64,000 nucleotides of DNA from Flavobacterium limicola. GTDB taxonomy: Bacteria; Bacteroidota; Bacteroidia; Flavobacteriales; Flavobacteriaceae. The stretch is taken from assembly GCF_003634755.1 (NCBI RefSeq), contig NZ_RBXA01000002.1:496001-560000 (forward strand). The letters run 5' to 3'. The stretch's first letter is position 1; the number at the start of each line of letters is the position of its first letter. The notes below the pieces were generated by a model. The model had not been told where the DNA came from, ran no database searches, and saw only the letters and a list, made by a program, of their open reading frames with translations. Shown piece by piece: positions 55,026-64,000 of this stretch. The translations under genes and the position numbers were made by a program.

Positions 55026-58000
55026 ATGAGTTTATCCACGACAAGTATTAGAAGACCTGTATTTACTATAGTAATCAATTTAGCCATAGTGTTATTTGGA
55101 TTAATCGGCTACACCTTTCTGGGAGTTCGAGAATTTCCATCGATTGATCCTGCACAAGTTTCCATTCGTACAAATTATGCCGGTGCAAATGCTGACATCA
55201 TTGAATCCCAAATTACGGAACCGCTGGAAAAAGCAATCAATTCCATTGACGGAATTAGAAATGTAACTTCTTCCAGTGCGCAAGGAAGCAGCAATATTAC
55301 TATTGAGTTTAATTTAGATAAAAACTTGGAAGATGCTGCTAATGATGTCCGTGATAAAGTATCGCAAGCCGTACGAAACCTACCTCAGGATATCGATTCT
55401 CCGCCGGTAGTTTCCAAAGCTGATGCAAATGGTGATGCCATCATTTCTATGACCGTACAAAGTGATACACGTAATGCGTTAGAGCTAAGTGATTATGCCG
55501 AAAATGTAATTTCGCAGCGTCTAGAGACTATTCCTGGCGTAAGTGGTGTTCAAATCTGGGGACAAAAAAGATACGCGATGCGTTTGTGGATTGATCCTGT
55601 AAAGCTGGCTTCTTACGGCTGTACTGTATCGGAAGTGAGAGATGCATTGAACAAACAAAATGTAGAGTTACCTTCGGGAAAACTAACTGGTGACAATACT
55701 GAATTGACGGTAAAAACAGTTGGAAACCTTTCTACTGCTGAAGAATTTAACAATATTATTATCCGAACTGAAGGTGAAAAAGTAGTACGTTTCAGCGATG
55801 TAGGATTAGCAAGCCTTGGACCAGAAAATACCGAAACCAAAATGACGCAATCTGGAACGCCATTAGTTGGTGTAGCCATTGTGCCACTTCCAGGAGCTAA
55901 TTATTTAGATATTTCTACCGCTTTTTATAAGGAATTCGAAAAATTAAAAAAAGATTTACCGAAAGATATCAAACTGAATATCGCCATTGATAATACTATT
56001 TTTGTAAAAAAATCAGTTATTGAAGTAGCAGAAACATTAGGAATTTCTATTGTTCTGGTAATCTTGATTATCTATTTATTCTTTAGGGATTGGGCGATTG
56101 CTTTTAGACCATTGATTGATATTCCTGTTTCGTTAATCGCTACTTTTTTTATCATGTGGCTTTTTGGTTTCTCTATAAACGTATTGACATTATTAGCAAT
56201 CGTTCTGGCAACTGGACTTGTGGTTGATGATGGAATTGTGGTCACCGAGAATATTTTCAAAAAAGTGGAAGAAGGCATGACGCCTATCGAGGCAGCAATC
56301 AAAGGATCTAACGAAATATTCTTTGCTGTAATTTCGATTTCTATCACTTTAGCAGCAGTTTTTCTTCCTGTCATTTTCCTCGAAGGATTTGTCGGGCGAC
56401 TGTTTAGGGAATTTGGCGTCGTCATTGGTGCTGCGGTACTGATTTCGGCATTTGTATCGTTGACATTGACGCCAATGTTGAATGCCTATTTAATGAAAGG
56501 TGGCGAACAAAAAAAATCAAAATTCTACATTAGAACAGAACCTTACTTTCAACAACTTAATAGCGGATATGCAAGTGCATTAAGCCGTTTTATGAAGAAA
56601 AAATGGTTGAGTTTCCCTATTCTAATTGCTTGTTTTGGACTAATTTACTTGTTCTTCAACCTTTTGCAAAAGGAAACAGCACCGTATGATGACCGAAGTG
56701 GTTTTGTACTTAGAATGTCAACTCCCGAAGGGTCTTCTTATGAGTACACGGATCGCTTCATGCAAGAAGTATCAAAATTAGTTGATGACTCAATTCCGGG
56801 CAAAAAGGTTGCCTTGGTAATTACGTCTCCAGGTTTCGGATCTTCGTCAGTAAATAGTGGTTTTATTCGAGTTTCATTGGTACAACCAAATGAAAGAACC
56901 GATTCCCAAAAAGAAATTGCAGAGAAACTGACCAAATGGACGAAGCAATATCCGGATGCAAAAACATCTGTAATTGAGCAACCAACTATCGCCGTAAACC
57001 GACGTGGTGGTTTGCCGATTCAATACATTATTCAAGCACCAAACTTTAAAAAACTGGAAGAAAAAATTCCTGTTTTCATGGATGAAGTTGCTAAAAACCC
57101 AACTTTTGCGGTCAGCGATGTGAATTTAAAATTCAACAAACCAGAAGTTAATGTCACCATTGACAGAGAAAAAGCGGAAAGTCTAGGAATTTCAGTGATT
57201 GATATTGCACAAACGTTACAGCTTTCATTAAGCGGACAACGTTTTGGTTATTTCATGAGAAATGGAAAACAGTATCAGGTTATTGGGCAATTTGACCAAA
57301 AAGACCGTTCAAAACCACTGGATTTAACCTCAATGTTTGTCAAAAATAATATGGGACAATTAATTCAAATGGATAACGTGGTTACCATCGAAGAAAAAAG
57401 TAATCCCCCACAATTATACCACAACAACAGGTATATGGCGGCCACTGTTTCTGCTGGACTTGCTCCGGGCAAAAGTATCAGCGATGGAATTGATGCGATG
57501 AACGAAATAAAAGCCAAAGTTCTTGACGACACCTTTACTACTGATTTAGGTGGAGAATCCAGGGATTTTGTCGAAAGTAGTTCGAATACTGCTTTTGCAT
57601 TTGGATTGGCTTTACTGTTAATATTTTTAATTTTGGCGGCGCAATTTGAAAGTTTCATCGATCCTTTCATTATTATTCTAACCGTACCCATGGCCGTTGC
57701 AGGAGCTTTATTCTCCTTGTGGTTGTTTGACCAGACGTGGAATATTTTCAGCCAAATTGGAACTGTAATGCTTATTGGTTTGGTAACAAAAAACGGAATT
57801 TTGATTGTCGAGTTTGCGAATCAGCTGCGGGAACAAGGCAAACCAAAATTAGAAGCCATATTAGAAGCTTCTGAAGCACGATTACGACCAATTTTAATGA
57901 CGAGTTTGGCTATTTCACTTGGAGCATTGCCAATTGCAATGTCTCTTGGAGCGGCTTCAACGAGCAGAATTGGGATGGGAGTTGTAATTGTAGGTGGAAC

Positions 58001-58121
58001 AATTTTCTCATTGGTATTAACATTATTCGTTATTCCAGCGATGTATTTGATGTGGTCCAAAGCGAGAAAACACTATCCTGAATTTGATCATATTGAAGAA
58101 TATGAAAAAGATTTCAACTAA
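55026..58121 (+). CDS. RND multidrug efflux pump (HAE-1/AcrB-like)
   Basis: 1031 residues with the RND layout: IRRPVFTIVINLAIVLFGLIGY as first membrane helix, large periplasmic loops, and TM4 with GLVVDDGIVVTENIF carrying the two proton-relay aspartates. The second membrane block repeats the pattern (LILAAQFESFIDPFIIILTVPMAVAG, GLVTKNGILIVEFANQ). It exports drugs, dyes or lipids using the proton gradient. It is a full-length pump between the adaptor and outer-membrane genes. Confidence 0.95.
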   Translation: MSLSTTSIRRPVFTIVINLAIVLFGLIGYTFLGVREFPSIDPAQVSIRTNYAGANADIIESQITEPLEKAINSIDGIRNVTSSSAQGSSNITIEFNLDKNLEDAANDVRDKVSQAVRNLPQDIDSPPVVSKADANGDAIISMTVQSDTRNALELSDYAENVISQRLETIPGVSGVQIWGQKRYAMRLWIDPVKLASYGCTVSEVRDALNKQNVELPSGKLTGDNTELTVKTVGNLSTAEEFNNIIIRTEGEKVVRFSDVGLASLGPENTETKMTQSGTPLVGVAIVPLPGANYLDISTAFYKEFEKLKKDLPKDIKLNIAIDNTIFVKKSVIEVAETLGISIVLVILIIYLFFRDWAIAFRPLIDIPVSLIATFFIMWLFGFSINVLTLLAIVLATGLVVDDGIVVTENIFKKVEEGMTPIEAAIKGSNEIFFAVISISITLAAVFLPVIFLEGFVGRLFREFGVVIGAAVLISAFVSLTLTPMLNAYLMKGGEQKKSKFYIRTEPYFQQLNSGYASALSRFMKKKWLSFPILIACFGLIYLFFNLLQKETAPYDDRSGFVLRMSTPEGSSYEYTDRFMQEVSKLVDDSIPGKKVALVITSPGFGSSSVNSGFIRVSLVQPNERTDSQKEIAEKLTKWTKQYPDAKTSVIEQPTIAVNRRGGLPIQYIIQAPNFKKLEEKIPVFMDEVAKNPTFAVSDVNLKFNKPEVNVTIDREKAESLGISVIDIAQTLQLSLSGQRFGYFMRNGKQYQVIGQFDQKDRSKPLDLTSMFVKNNMGQLIQMDNVVTIEEKSNPPQLYHNNRYMAATVSAGLAPGKSISDGIDAMNEIKAKVLDDTFTTDLGGESRDFVESSSNTAFAFGLALLLIFLILAAQFESFIDPFIIILTVPMAVAGALFSLWLFDQTWNIFSQIGTVMLIGLVTKNGILIVEFANQLREQGKPKLEAILEASEARLRPILMTSLAISLGALPIAMSLGAASTSRIGMGVVIVGGTIFSLVLTLFVIPAMYLMWSKARKHYPEFDHIEEYEKDFN

Positions 58122-58196
58122 TTTTAATGGAACGTTGATGATTTGGATTACAAAGATTTAAAGAGATTCTTTAATCCGAGTCAAAAAAATATAATT

Positions 58197-59510
58197 ATGA
58201 CACATACTAAAATACTTTTTCAAAGCTTTATACTAATCTTGTTCTGCGCTGCAACAGCTAGTGCGCAGGAAGTGCTGACGTTAGAAAGCGCTGTAAAAAT
58301 AGCTTTGGAAAACAATTACGAAATAAAGATTGCTACCAATAATTTGACCATTCAAAAAACAAATGTTGCTATTGGAAACGCTGGAATGTTGCCTACTGTG
58401 ACCGCTAATGTAGTTGATAATAACAGTATTCAGAATAGTTCACAAACACGTCAGGATGGTACTGAAACCGAATTAGATAATGCTAAAAACAATAGTTTAA
58501 CGTATGGCGTAGGATTAGACTGGACTATTTTTGATGGAATGCGAATGTTTGCTAGAATGGATCAATTGAAAGAGTTACAAAAACTAGGCGAAGCACAACT
58601 TAAATTAACCGTAATCACAAGAATCAGCGACGTGAATGCTGCGTATTACGATTTGGTTCAACAGCAACAACAATTATCCGCTTTGGATACAACCATCGTT
58701 ATTTCTAACCAGCGATTGACATTGGCACAAAACAGATTTACCATTGGAAAAGCTTCAAAATTAGAAGTTCTGAATGCACAAGTGGATTTGAATACGGATC
58801 AAGTTGCGTTGTTAAGACAAAAGGAATTGTATGCCAACAGTAAAATTTTATTAAATCAATTGATGGCCAGAGATGTTTCTACAGATTTCAAAGTAATTGA
58901 TCAGCTTGAAGTAGATTCCTTATTATTACTGCCAGAACTAAAAGCCTTAGCCGAAAAACAAAATCCACAATTAGAAGCACAAATTATCAATAAAAGAGTG
59001 GCTGAATTGGAATTAAAGCAAATTAAAGCGGCACGTTATCCTACTGTTCGTGTGAATACTTCCTATAATTTTTCAGAAAGTCAATCAAGTCTTGGTTTCG
59101 TGGCAGAATCGCAATCCAGAGGTTTGAACTATGGTTTTAGCGCTTCACTTAATATCTTTGATGGTTTTGCACAAAACCGAAATGAGAAAATCGCCAAGAT
59201 TCAAATTGAAAATTCCAAATTAAATATTGATCAGCAAAATTTAGCTTTAAACTCACAGTTGGCAACTTCTTATCAAACCTATTTGACGAATTTAGAATTG
59301 ATTGCTTTGGAAGAAAAAAATGAATCAATTGCCAAACAAAATTTGAACATAACTTTAGATAAATTCCGCATTGGAACGATAACTACTTTAGAATTCAGAA
59401 CTGCACAATTGAATTATGTGAACGCCAAAGTACGATATAGTAATGCTCAATTTCAAGGAAAATTATCTGAAATCGCATTACGTGAATTGGCGGGAAATCT
59501 TATTTTTTAA
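58197..59510 (+). CDS. TolC-family outer-membrane channel
   Basis: 437 residues from ATG 58197, giving a clean signal peptide (ILFQSFILILFCAATASAQ); the longer TTG frame from 58143 would bury it. TolC repeats are seen: LTLESAVKIALENNYEIK and the second-half equivalent KFRIGTITTLEFRTAQLNYV, each in long helices. It forms the trimeric exit duct for the RND pump upstream, 75 bases away. Confidence 0.93.
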   Translation: MTHTKILFQSFILILFCAATASAQEVLTLESAVKIALENNYEIKIATNNLTIQKTNVAIGNAGMLPTVTANVVDNNSIQNSSQTRQDGTETELDNAKNNSLTYGVGLDWTIFDGMRMFARMDQLKELQKLGEAQLKLTVITRISDVNAAYYDLVQQQQQLSALDTTIVISNQRLTLAQNRFTIGKASKLEVLNAQVDLNTDQVALLRQKELYANSKILLNQLMARDVSTDFKVIDQLEVDSLLLLPELKALAEKQNPQLEAQIINKRVAELELKQIKAARYPTVRVNTSYNFSESQSSLGFVAESQSRGLNYGFSASLNIFDGFAQNRNEKIAKIQIENSKLNIDQQNLALNSQLATSYQTYLTNLELIALEEKNESIAKQNLNITLDKFRIGTITTLEFRTAQLNYVNAKVRYSNAQFQGKLSEIALRELAGNLIF

Positions 59511-59520
59511 TTTACTTTTG
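59487..59520 (+). promoter_or_regulatory. Promoter of the bestrophin gene
   Basis: TTG at 59487-59489, a 23-base spacer and TACTTTTG at 59513-59520. It overlaps the end of the TolC gene, so the bestrophin may be expressed separately from the efflux operon. Confidence 0.5.
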
Positions 59521-59538
59521 TTAAAAAAAGCATCTTAA

Positions 59539-60402
59539 ATGGTTTCATACAATACAAAAGACTGGTTCACTTTCATATTTCGCTTTCACAAAGCGGACAC
59601 TTTTAGAACATTACTGCCAATAATGTTGGCGATAGGGCTTTATTCCGGAATTATAGGTTATTTAGAAGTTGAATATTGGAAATTAGCGGAGAACAGTTAT
59701 GTAAAGAATATTACAATCATGCACGGAATGCTTGGTTTTGTGATTTCATTATTGCTGGTTTTCAGAACTAATACTGCATACGATCGTTGGTGGGAAGGAC
59801 GAAAAATGTGGGGTGCATTAGTAAATAACAGCCGTAATTTTGCCATTAAACTTTCTGTGATTTTAACAGATGAAAAAGATTTAGCTTATTTCAGAAAATT
59901 AATTCCCAGCTACGCTTCCATCTTAAATAAACATTTGAAAGATGATGAAACCAGTAAACAATTGTTTGATGATGTTGATTTAGAGATTGATCATCACAAA
60001 CACAGACCGAATCAGGTTGCAAAAATATTATTTCAAAAAATTAATGATTTATACAATTCCAAAAAAATAACAGGTGATCAACTGATTATTTTAAACGAGG
60101 AAGTAAAATCCTTTACCGATATTTGCGGAGCTTGTGAAAGAATAAAAAACACCCCTATTCCCTATTCATACAGTGCTTTTTTGAAAAAATTTATTTTCTT
60201 TTATGTGATGACTTTACCGTTTGGATACTCCTTTAGTTTAGGCTATTATGTTGTTCCTGTAGTCGTATTTATTTTTTATGTTTTGGCTAGTTTAGAGTTG
60301 ATTGCAGAGGAAATTGAAGATCCTTTTGGCACTGATGAAAACGATTTACCTACCCATAAAATTGCAATAAACATCAAAAAACATGTAGAGGAATTGATTT
60401 AA
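59539..60402 (+). CDS. Bestrophin-family anion channel
   Basis: 287 residues: a conserved N-terminal WFTFIFRFHKADTFRTLLPIM, a helix pair ending GFVISLLLVFRTNTAYDRWWEGRKMWGALVNNSRN (the bestrophin signature, RTNTAYDRWWE), and C-terminal helices with LPFGYSFSLGYYVVPVV and EIEDPFGTDENDLP. Bestrophins form pentameric chloride channels in the inner membrane; bacterial ones also pass cations. Confidence 0.93.
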   Translation: MVSYNTKDWFTFIFRFHKADTFRTLLPIMLAIGLYSGIIGYLEVEYWKLAENSYVKNITIMHGMLGFVISLLLVFRTNTAYDRWWEGRKMWGALVNNSRNFAIKLSVILTDEKDLAYFRKLIPSYASILNKHLKDDETSKQLFDDVDLEIDHHKHRPNQVAKILFQKINDLYNSKKITGDQLIILNEEVKSFTDICGACERIKNTPIPYSYSAFLKKFIFFYVMTLPFGYSFSLGYYVVPVVVFIFYVLASLELIAEEIEDPFGTDENDLPTHKIAINIKKHVEELI

Positions 60403-60475
60403 TTTTGTTAAACAATGTTTGGGTTACAATTATTTTCATTAAATTTAAACTTTACCTTTCTTTAAGTTTAAAACT

Positions 60476-61402
60476 ATGAACAGTAACCGAGCTTTTATAA
60501 ATCCACCTCATTTATCTGACGAGAAATCGTTGAAAACATTAGTTGAAAACAGAACTGTTTATTCCCTAAACCACTGCGAGCTTAATCTATTTGAGACTTA
60601 TGAATCTTCCACATTAGTTCCTTTAAAATTTAATGATTTTGTGGTGACCAGTATGTTACGTGGTAAAAAAGTAATGCACCTTTTTGATGACCCCGGATTC
60701 GTTTACTTACCTGGAGAAACTGTTGTGATCCCTTCGAATGTGGAAATGAAAATTGATTTTCCGGAGGCTTCAAAAAATAATCCAACACAATGTTTGGCAT
60801 TGGCGATAGACCAAAGTAAGATAACCGATACTTTACATTTTTTGAATGAACGTTATCCAAAAGAGGGAAACGACCAATTCTGGCAATTGAACTACCACAA
60901 TTATTTTTTTTATAATAATATCGAATTAGCTACGACGATCAATAAGTTAATCAAAGAATGTATGAGTACGTCGATTACAAAAGATGCTTTGGCTGATTTA
61001 ACTTTACAAGAGCTATTAATTCGTATTATTCAAACACAAACTGCCAAAGCAATTAATGACGGTTTATTTACGGATCCAAAAAATCCTATTACACAAGTAG
61101 TCGAATTCATTCGGTCGAATTTAAAGGAAAATTTCAGTATGAAACATTTGAGCGAAAAAGCATGTATGAGCACTACTTCCTTTTATCGTTTCTTCAAAAG
61201 AGAATTAGGAATGAGTCCTATCGAATTTGTAATTGGTGAAAAAATGAGATGTGCCAAACAATTACTCAAAAATCCTTCGATACAAATTAATGAAGTTTGT
61301 TACTTATCTGGATTTGAAGATTGCAATTACTTTATTCGTTTATTTAAAAAACATGAAGGAATTACTCCAAAACAATACCAATTATTGTACGTAATCAATT
61401 AG
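60476..61402 (+). CDS. AraC-family regulator of the aldehyde/alcohol module
   Basis: 308 residues: an N-terminal cupin-like effector domain (about 1-190, with FVYLPGETVVIPSNVEM) and two C-terminal HTH motifs (MKHLSEKACMSTTSFYRFFKRELGMSPIEFV and IQINEVCYLSGFEDCNYFIRLFKKHEGITPKQYQ). Convergent with the DUF779 gene (stops two bases apart). In other bacteria an AraC regulator, DUF779 and an aldehyde dehydrogenase form one module, so it likely activates the genes downstream in response to an alcohol or aldehyde (inference). Confidence 0.92.
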   Translation: MNSNRAFINPPHLSDEKSLKTLVENRTVYSLNHCELNLFETYESSTLVPLKFNDFVVTSMLRGKKVMHLFDDPGFVYLPGETVVIPSNVEMKIDFPEASKNNPTQCLALAIDQSKITDTLHFLNERYPKEGNDQFWQLNYHNYFFYNNIELATTINKLIKECMSTSITKDALADLTLQELLIRIIQTQTAKAINDGLFTDPKNPITQVVEFIRSNLKENFSMKHLSEKACMSTTSFYRFFKRELGMSPIEFVIGEKMRCAKQLLKNPSIQINEVCYLSGFEDCNYFIRLFKKHEGITPKQYQLLYVIN

Positions 61403-61404
61403 AT

Positions 61405-61779
61405 TTATTCAATATACGTTACAGGTTCAAGCAAAAGTTCTTCTTCAGGTGTGAAAATTCGATATTCGATTCGGAATGTTTTTTTCAAAGGTGTTTCCAA
61501 TGAAAATCCTCCAACCCCAAACGCATCAATAACATCCAAAGTAAAATGAGCATGTTTCCAGTATTCGAATAAATCCTTGTCTACCCAGAATTCCGTATTT
61601 TCTATTGTACCAATACAAACATCACCCAATCTTTGGTAGAAACCTCCTTTTTCAAAACATTGCGGTTGCGTTCCTTCGCAACAACCTCCAGCTTGGTAAA
61701 ACATCAAATCTCCATGCTTTTCCTGTAAAATTTTGATTAATTCTACTGCTTTTTCTGTGGCATCAATTCTTTTTATCAT
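61405..61779 (-). CDS. DUF779 protein
   Basis: 124 residues; conserved QAGGCCEGTQPQCF (cysteines 33, 34, 41), VCIGTIENTEFWVDKDLFEYWKHAHFTLDVIDAFG, and GGFSLETPLKKTFRIEYRIF. DUF779 proteins accompany ExaC/AldB-type aldehyde dehydrogenases; the conserved cysteines suggest a metal or redox role, but no reaction is proven. It lies 81 bases after the alcohol dehydrogenase gene, behind a hairpin terminator. Confidence 0.9.
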   Translation of the reverse strand: MIKRIDATEKAVELIKILQEKHGDLMFYQAGGCCEGTQPQCFEKGGFYQRLGDVCIGTIENTEFWVDKDLFEYWKHAHFTLDVIDAFGVGGFSLETPLKKTFRIEYRIFTPEEELLLEPVTYIE

Positions 61780-61795
61780 AGTTTTTTCTTTAAAA

Positions 61796-61829
61796 ATACA
61801 ACCATAACTAGTTAAAATTATGGCTGTAT
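61796..61829 (-). terminator. Terminator after the alcohol dehydrogenase
   Basis: Arms ATACAACCATAA (61796-61807) and TTATGGCTGTAT (61818-61829) match but for one position; on the minus strand a TTTTT run follows. It lies between the alcohol dehydrogenase and the DUF779 gene. Confidence 0.65.
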
Positions 61830-61860
61830 ACTTTTATAAAAATTAATTTGGGGATTTATG

Positions 61861-62928
61861 CTATCCGTTAATATCAATCAAAATTTTAACTTGAGATGGA
61901 TTCGAAACCAATACTTCAAATCCTTCCGTAACAATTTCGTCTAATGTAATTCTTTTCGTTACTAATTTTTCAACCGGCATACGTCCAAGATCAATCAATT
62001 TTATCACTTGAGGAAATATATTTCTGTAGGCAATAATTCCTTTGATTGTGATTTCGCGAACAACCTGATCAAAAGCATCGTGTGTTACCGTTTTTCCAAA
62101 CAAAGCAACTAAAACAGCAGTTCCTCCATTTTTTAAACTGGCAATTCCTCCATCAAATGAGGCTTGAACACCTGCAGCATCAAGAAAAATATCAACACCA
62201 CCAGCAATCAAGTCTTTAATTTGTTGCGGAATATTTTCACTTTTACCGTTGATGATAGTTGTTGCGCCAATTTCTTTGGCTTTTTCCAAACGTTTATCAG
62301 CGATATCAACAACAATAATTTCTGCTGCTCCGGCAGCAATAGCAGCCTGAACACACAAAAGTCCGATAGGCCCAGCACCATAAATCAAACAGGATTGTCC
62401 CATTTTCAAACCACTTTGCAAAACAGCATAAACGGCAACTGCTGCAGGTTCTACCAAAGCACCTTGCTCAAAACTCATTGAATCCGGTATTTTATGCACC
62501 ATATAATCTTCGACAACCGTATATTTTGCAAAACCGCCATTAGAAGTCAACCCGATAAAACCAAGCGGTTCAGACAAATTGTATTCACCGTTAGCTATAA
62601 ACGGACTGTCCGGATTTTTGAAAATAGGCTCCACCACTACTCGATCTCCTATTTTTAGATGCTTCACCTCTTCCCCAATTTCACAAATAATTCCGGAAAA
62701 TTCATGTCCTAAAGTAGTTGTGCCTTGATGACCGTTTAAGGGATACGGTTTCTCAACTGGAATCAGCATGGGACCGTGTGTATATTCGTGAAGATCTGAA
62801 CCACAAATTCCTGCAAACTGTACTTCAATTTTAACTTGTTTTGAACCTGTTGTAGGGATTTCAGTTTCCTCTACTCTAATATCTTTTGCAGCATGCCAAC
62901 GGGCAGCCTTCATTGTTTTTGATGGCAT
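61861..62928 (-). CDS. Zinc-dependent alcohol dehydrogenase, butanediol-dehydrogenase-like
   Basis: 355 residues (ATG 62928; an internal ATG 62913 gives MKAARWHAAKD, the usual family start). Catalytic zinc site: AGICGSDLHEY, TLGHEFSGI, and the Glu in LVEPAAVAVYAV; NAD-binding GAGPIGLL with the acidic IVVDIAD. The four-cysteine structural zinc lobe of most family members is absent: the segment EPIFKNPDSPFIANGEYNL has no Cys. The overall pattern is that of (R,R)-butanediol/sorbitol-type dehydrogenases. It starts 16 bases after a terminator hairpin, so expression must come from read-through or a hidden promoter. Confidence 0.85.
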   Translation of the reverse strand: MPSKTMKAARWHAAKDIRVEETEIPTTGSKQVKIEVQFAGICGSDLHEYTHGPMLIPVEKPYPLNGHQGTTTLGHEFSGIICEIGEEVKHLKIGDRVVVEPIFKNPDSPFIANGEYNLSEPLGFIGLTSNGGFAKYTVVEDYMVHKIPDSMSFEQGALVEPAAVAVYAVLQSGLKMGQSCLIYGAGPIGLLCVQAAIAAGAAEIIVVDIADKRLEKAKEIGATTIINGKSENIPQQIKDLIAGGVDIFLDAAGVQASFDGGIASLKNGGTAVLVALFGKTVTHDAFDQVVREITIKGIIAYRNIFPQVIKLIDLGRMPVEKLVTKRITLDEIVTEGFEVLVSNPSQVKILIDING

Positions 62929-62943
62929 AATATTTTGTTTATA

Positions 62944-62975
62944 AAAAAAGGTAAGCTGTACAACTTACCTTTTTT
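62944..62975 (-). terminator. Terminator between aldehyde and alcohol dehydrogenase genes
   Basis: Perfect arms AAAAAAGGTAAG (62944-62955) and CTTACCTTTTTT (62964-62975) with an eight-base loop. On the minus strand it ends the aldehyde dehydrogenase transcript; the alcohol dehydrogenase start lies directly behind it. Confidence 0.85.
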
Positions 62976-62991
62976 GATTTTTAATTTATTT

Positions 62992-64000
62992 CTAAAAGAA
63001 ACCTAATTTCTTTTTATCGTAAGAAATCAACATGTTTTTGGTTTGACGGTAATGACCCAACATCATTTTATGATTTTCACGACCAATTCCGGATTGTTTG
63101 TACCCTCCAAACGGTGCTCCTGCAGGATAAGAATGGTATTGATTAATCCAAACACGACCTGACTGAATCGCTCTTGGAACCTGATAAATCTCGTGTGCAT
63201 CCCGTGTCCAAAGTCCAGCTCCCAAACCATACATCGTATCGTTTGCAATAGCTATCGCTTCTTCTGTTGTTTTAAAAGTAGTTACAGCCAAAACTGGTCC
63301 GAAAATTTCTTCCTGGAAAATACGCATTTTGTTATGCCCTTTGAAAAGGGTTGGTTTGATATAATAACCTCCAGCTAAATTTCCCTCTAAATGATTCTCT
63401 TCACCGCCAGTTAGAACTTCGGCACCTTCTTCTTTTCCTAATTTTATGTAGGATAGAATCTTTTCCTTTTGCACCAATGAAGTTTGCGCTCCCATCATCG
63501 TGGTTCTATCCAATGGATTTCCCATTTTAATTGCTTCCGTTCTTTCAATTACTCGGGCAATAAATTTATCATAAATGTCCTCATGAACCAATAATCGTGA
63601 AGGACACGTACAAATTTCACCTTGGTTTAAAGCAAACATTACCGCTCCTTCAATCGCTTTATCGAAGAAATCATCGTCAGCATCACCAACAGATTTCATA
63701 AAAATATTCGGAGATTTCCCACCTAATTCTAAGGTTACCGGAATAATATTTTCGGTAGCATATTGCATCACTAAACGACCGGTTGGCGTTGAACCTGTAA
63801 AAGCGGCTTTTGAAACTTTTTTATTGGTTACCAAAGCTCTTCCAAGCTCTGCTCCAAAACCATTGACAATATTTATGACTCCAGGAGGAAGAATATCGCC
63901 AATCAATTCCATCAATACTAAAATAGAGATTGGGGTACTCTCTGCCGGTTTTAAAACTACGGTATTTCCAGCTGCTAATGCCGGAGCGAGTTTCCAAACA
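62992..64000 (-). CDS. Aldehyde dehydrogenase (ExaC/AldB type), cut by right edge
   Basis: The frame is open to position 64000 ([18 protein letters not shown] precedes the first ATG at 63915), so the N-terminal part lies outside the window. Family motifs: [12 protein letters not shown] with the general-base Glu, [17 protein letters not shown] with the catalytic Cys, and [11 protein letters not shown] and [10 protein letters not shown]. This matches the ExaC/AldB acetaldehyde dehydrogenases that occur with DUF779 and AraC genes. It oxidises short aldehydes with NAD(P). Confidence 0.93.
   Translation of the reverse strand, partial: VWKLAPALAAGNTVVLKPAESTPISILVLMELIGDILPPGVINIVNGFGAELGRALVTNKKVSKAAFTGSTPTGRLVMQYATENIIPVTLELGGKSPNIFMKSVGDADDDFFDKAIEGAVMFALNQGEICTCPSRLLVHEDIYDKFIARVIERTEAIKMGNPLDRTTMMGAQTSLVQKEKILSYIKLGKEEGAEVLTGGEENHLEGNLAGGYYIKPTLFKGHNKMRIFQEEIFGPVLAVTTFKTTEEAIAIANDTMYGLGAGLWTRDAHEIYQVPRAIQSGRVWINQYHSYPAGAPFGGYKQSGIGRENHKMMLGHYRQTKNMLISYDKKKLGFF

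Noticed and set aside
55613..58060. Several minus-strand ORFs opposite the RND pump
   Set aside because: Antisense shadows of a full-length conserved gene, without start signals or motifs.
1..64000. CRISPR array, prophage, insertion sequence or rRNA
   Set aside because: No regularly spaced direct repeats, integrase, transposase, phage structural genes or rRNA-like sequence were seen.

Overview
The window is chromosomal DNA of a member of the Bacteroidota, most likely a Flavobacterium-type Flavobacteriaceae. The DNA is AT-rich, and several genes carry the Bacteroidota promoter pattern TTG-N19-23-TAnnTTTG. The one tRNA does not encode CCA. Many proteins are of types typical of flavobacteria: DUF3822 next to rsmD, a fold-III arginine decarboxylase next to a deoxyhypusine-synthase-like protein, a stand-alone proline dehydrogenase, and Gram-negative envelope genes (kdsB, TolC, an outer-membrane barrel). 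No rRNA, CRISPR array, insertion sequence or prophage was seen.

Layout. 1-2.3 kb: end of a transglutaminase-like gene and a flavin monooxygenase with an N-terminal double CxxCxGxG module. 2.4-10.3 kb (minus strand): a seven-gene unit, pnuC-nadR (nicotinamide riboside uptake and salvage) running into a MoxR AAA+ ATPase, an unknown protein, a zincin metallopeptidase/VWA protein, a helical protein and a PaaK-like adenylate-forming enzyme. The last five genes overlap one another. 10.5-18 kb: tRNA-Val, an ABC exporter, proline dehydrogenase, an O-antigen-ligase/TPR protein, aroB and a small 59-codon gene. 18-21 kb: arginine decarboxylase, a deoxyhypusine-synthase-like protein without the catalytic lysine, and an acidic protein. 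21-24 kb: recQ, a deoxyinosine glycosylase and a DinB-fold protein. 24-29.3 kb: PEP carboxylase, an Lrp regulator, an M14 carboxypeptidase, and a divergent XRE regulator whose intergenic region carries repeated TTTAC-N4-GTAAA palindromes. 29.4-45 kb: mostly housekeeping genes (acyltransferase, ion channel, kdsB, RecD-like helicase, rsmD, sua5, uvrD, TauE, M1 peptidase) plus one orphan DUF4062 protein. 45-53 kb: an ATP-pyrophosphatase, an orphan GAF histidine kinase, a frameshifted aminopeptidase P, a lipoprotein and recG. 53.9-59.5 kb: a tripartite RND efflux operon with a strong hairpin between adaptor and pump. 59.5-64 kb: a bestrophin and an aldehyde/alcohol module (AraC regulator, DUF779, zinc alcohol dehydrogenase, aldehyde dehydrogenase cut by the right edge).

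The best candidates for something little described are: (i) the MoxR/VWA-metallopeptidase/adenylate-forming operon joined to NAD salvage genes; (ii) a family of intergenic elements bounded by CATATAAG-type inverted repeats close to stop codons; (iii) the XRE operator array, one copy of which contains the regulator's own start codon; and (iv) the lysine-less deoxyhypusine-synthase-like protein. All functional statements come from reading motifs in the sequence; no database search was run.
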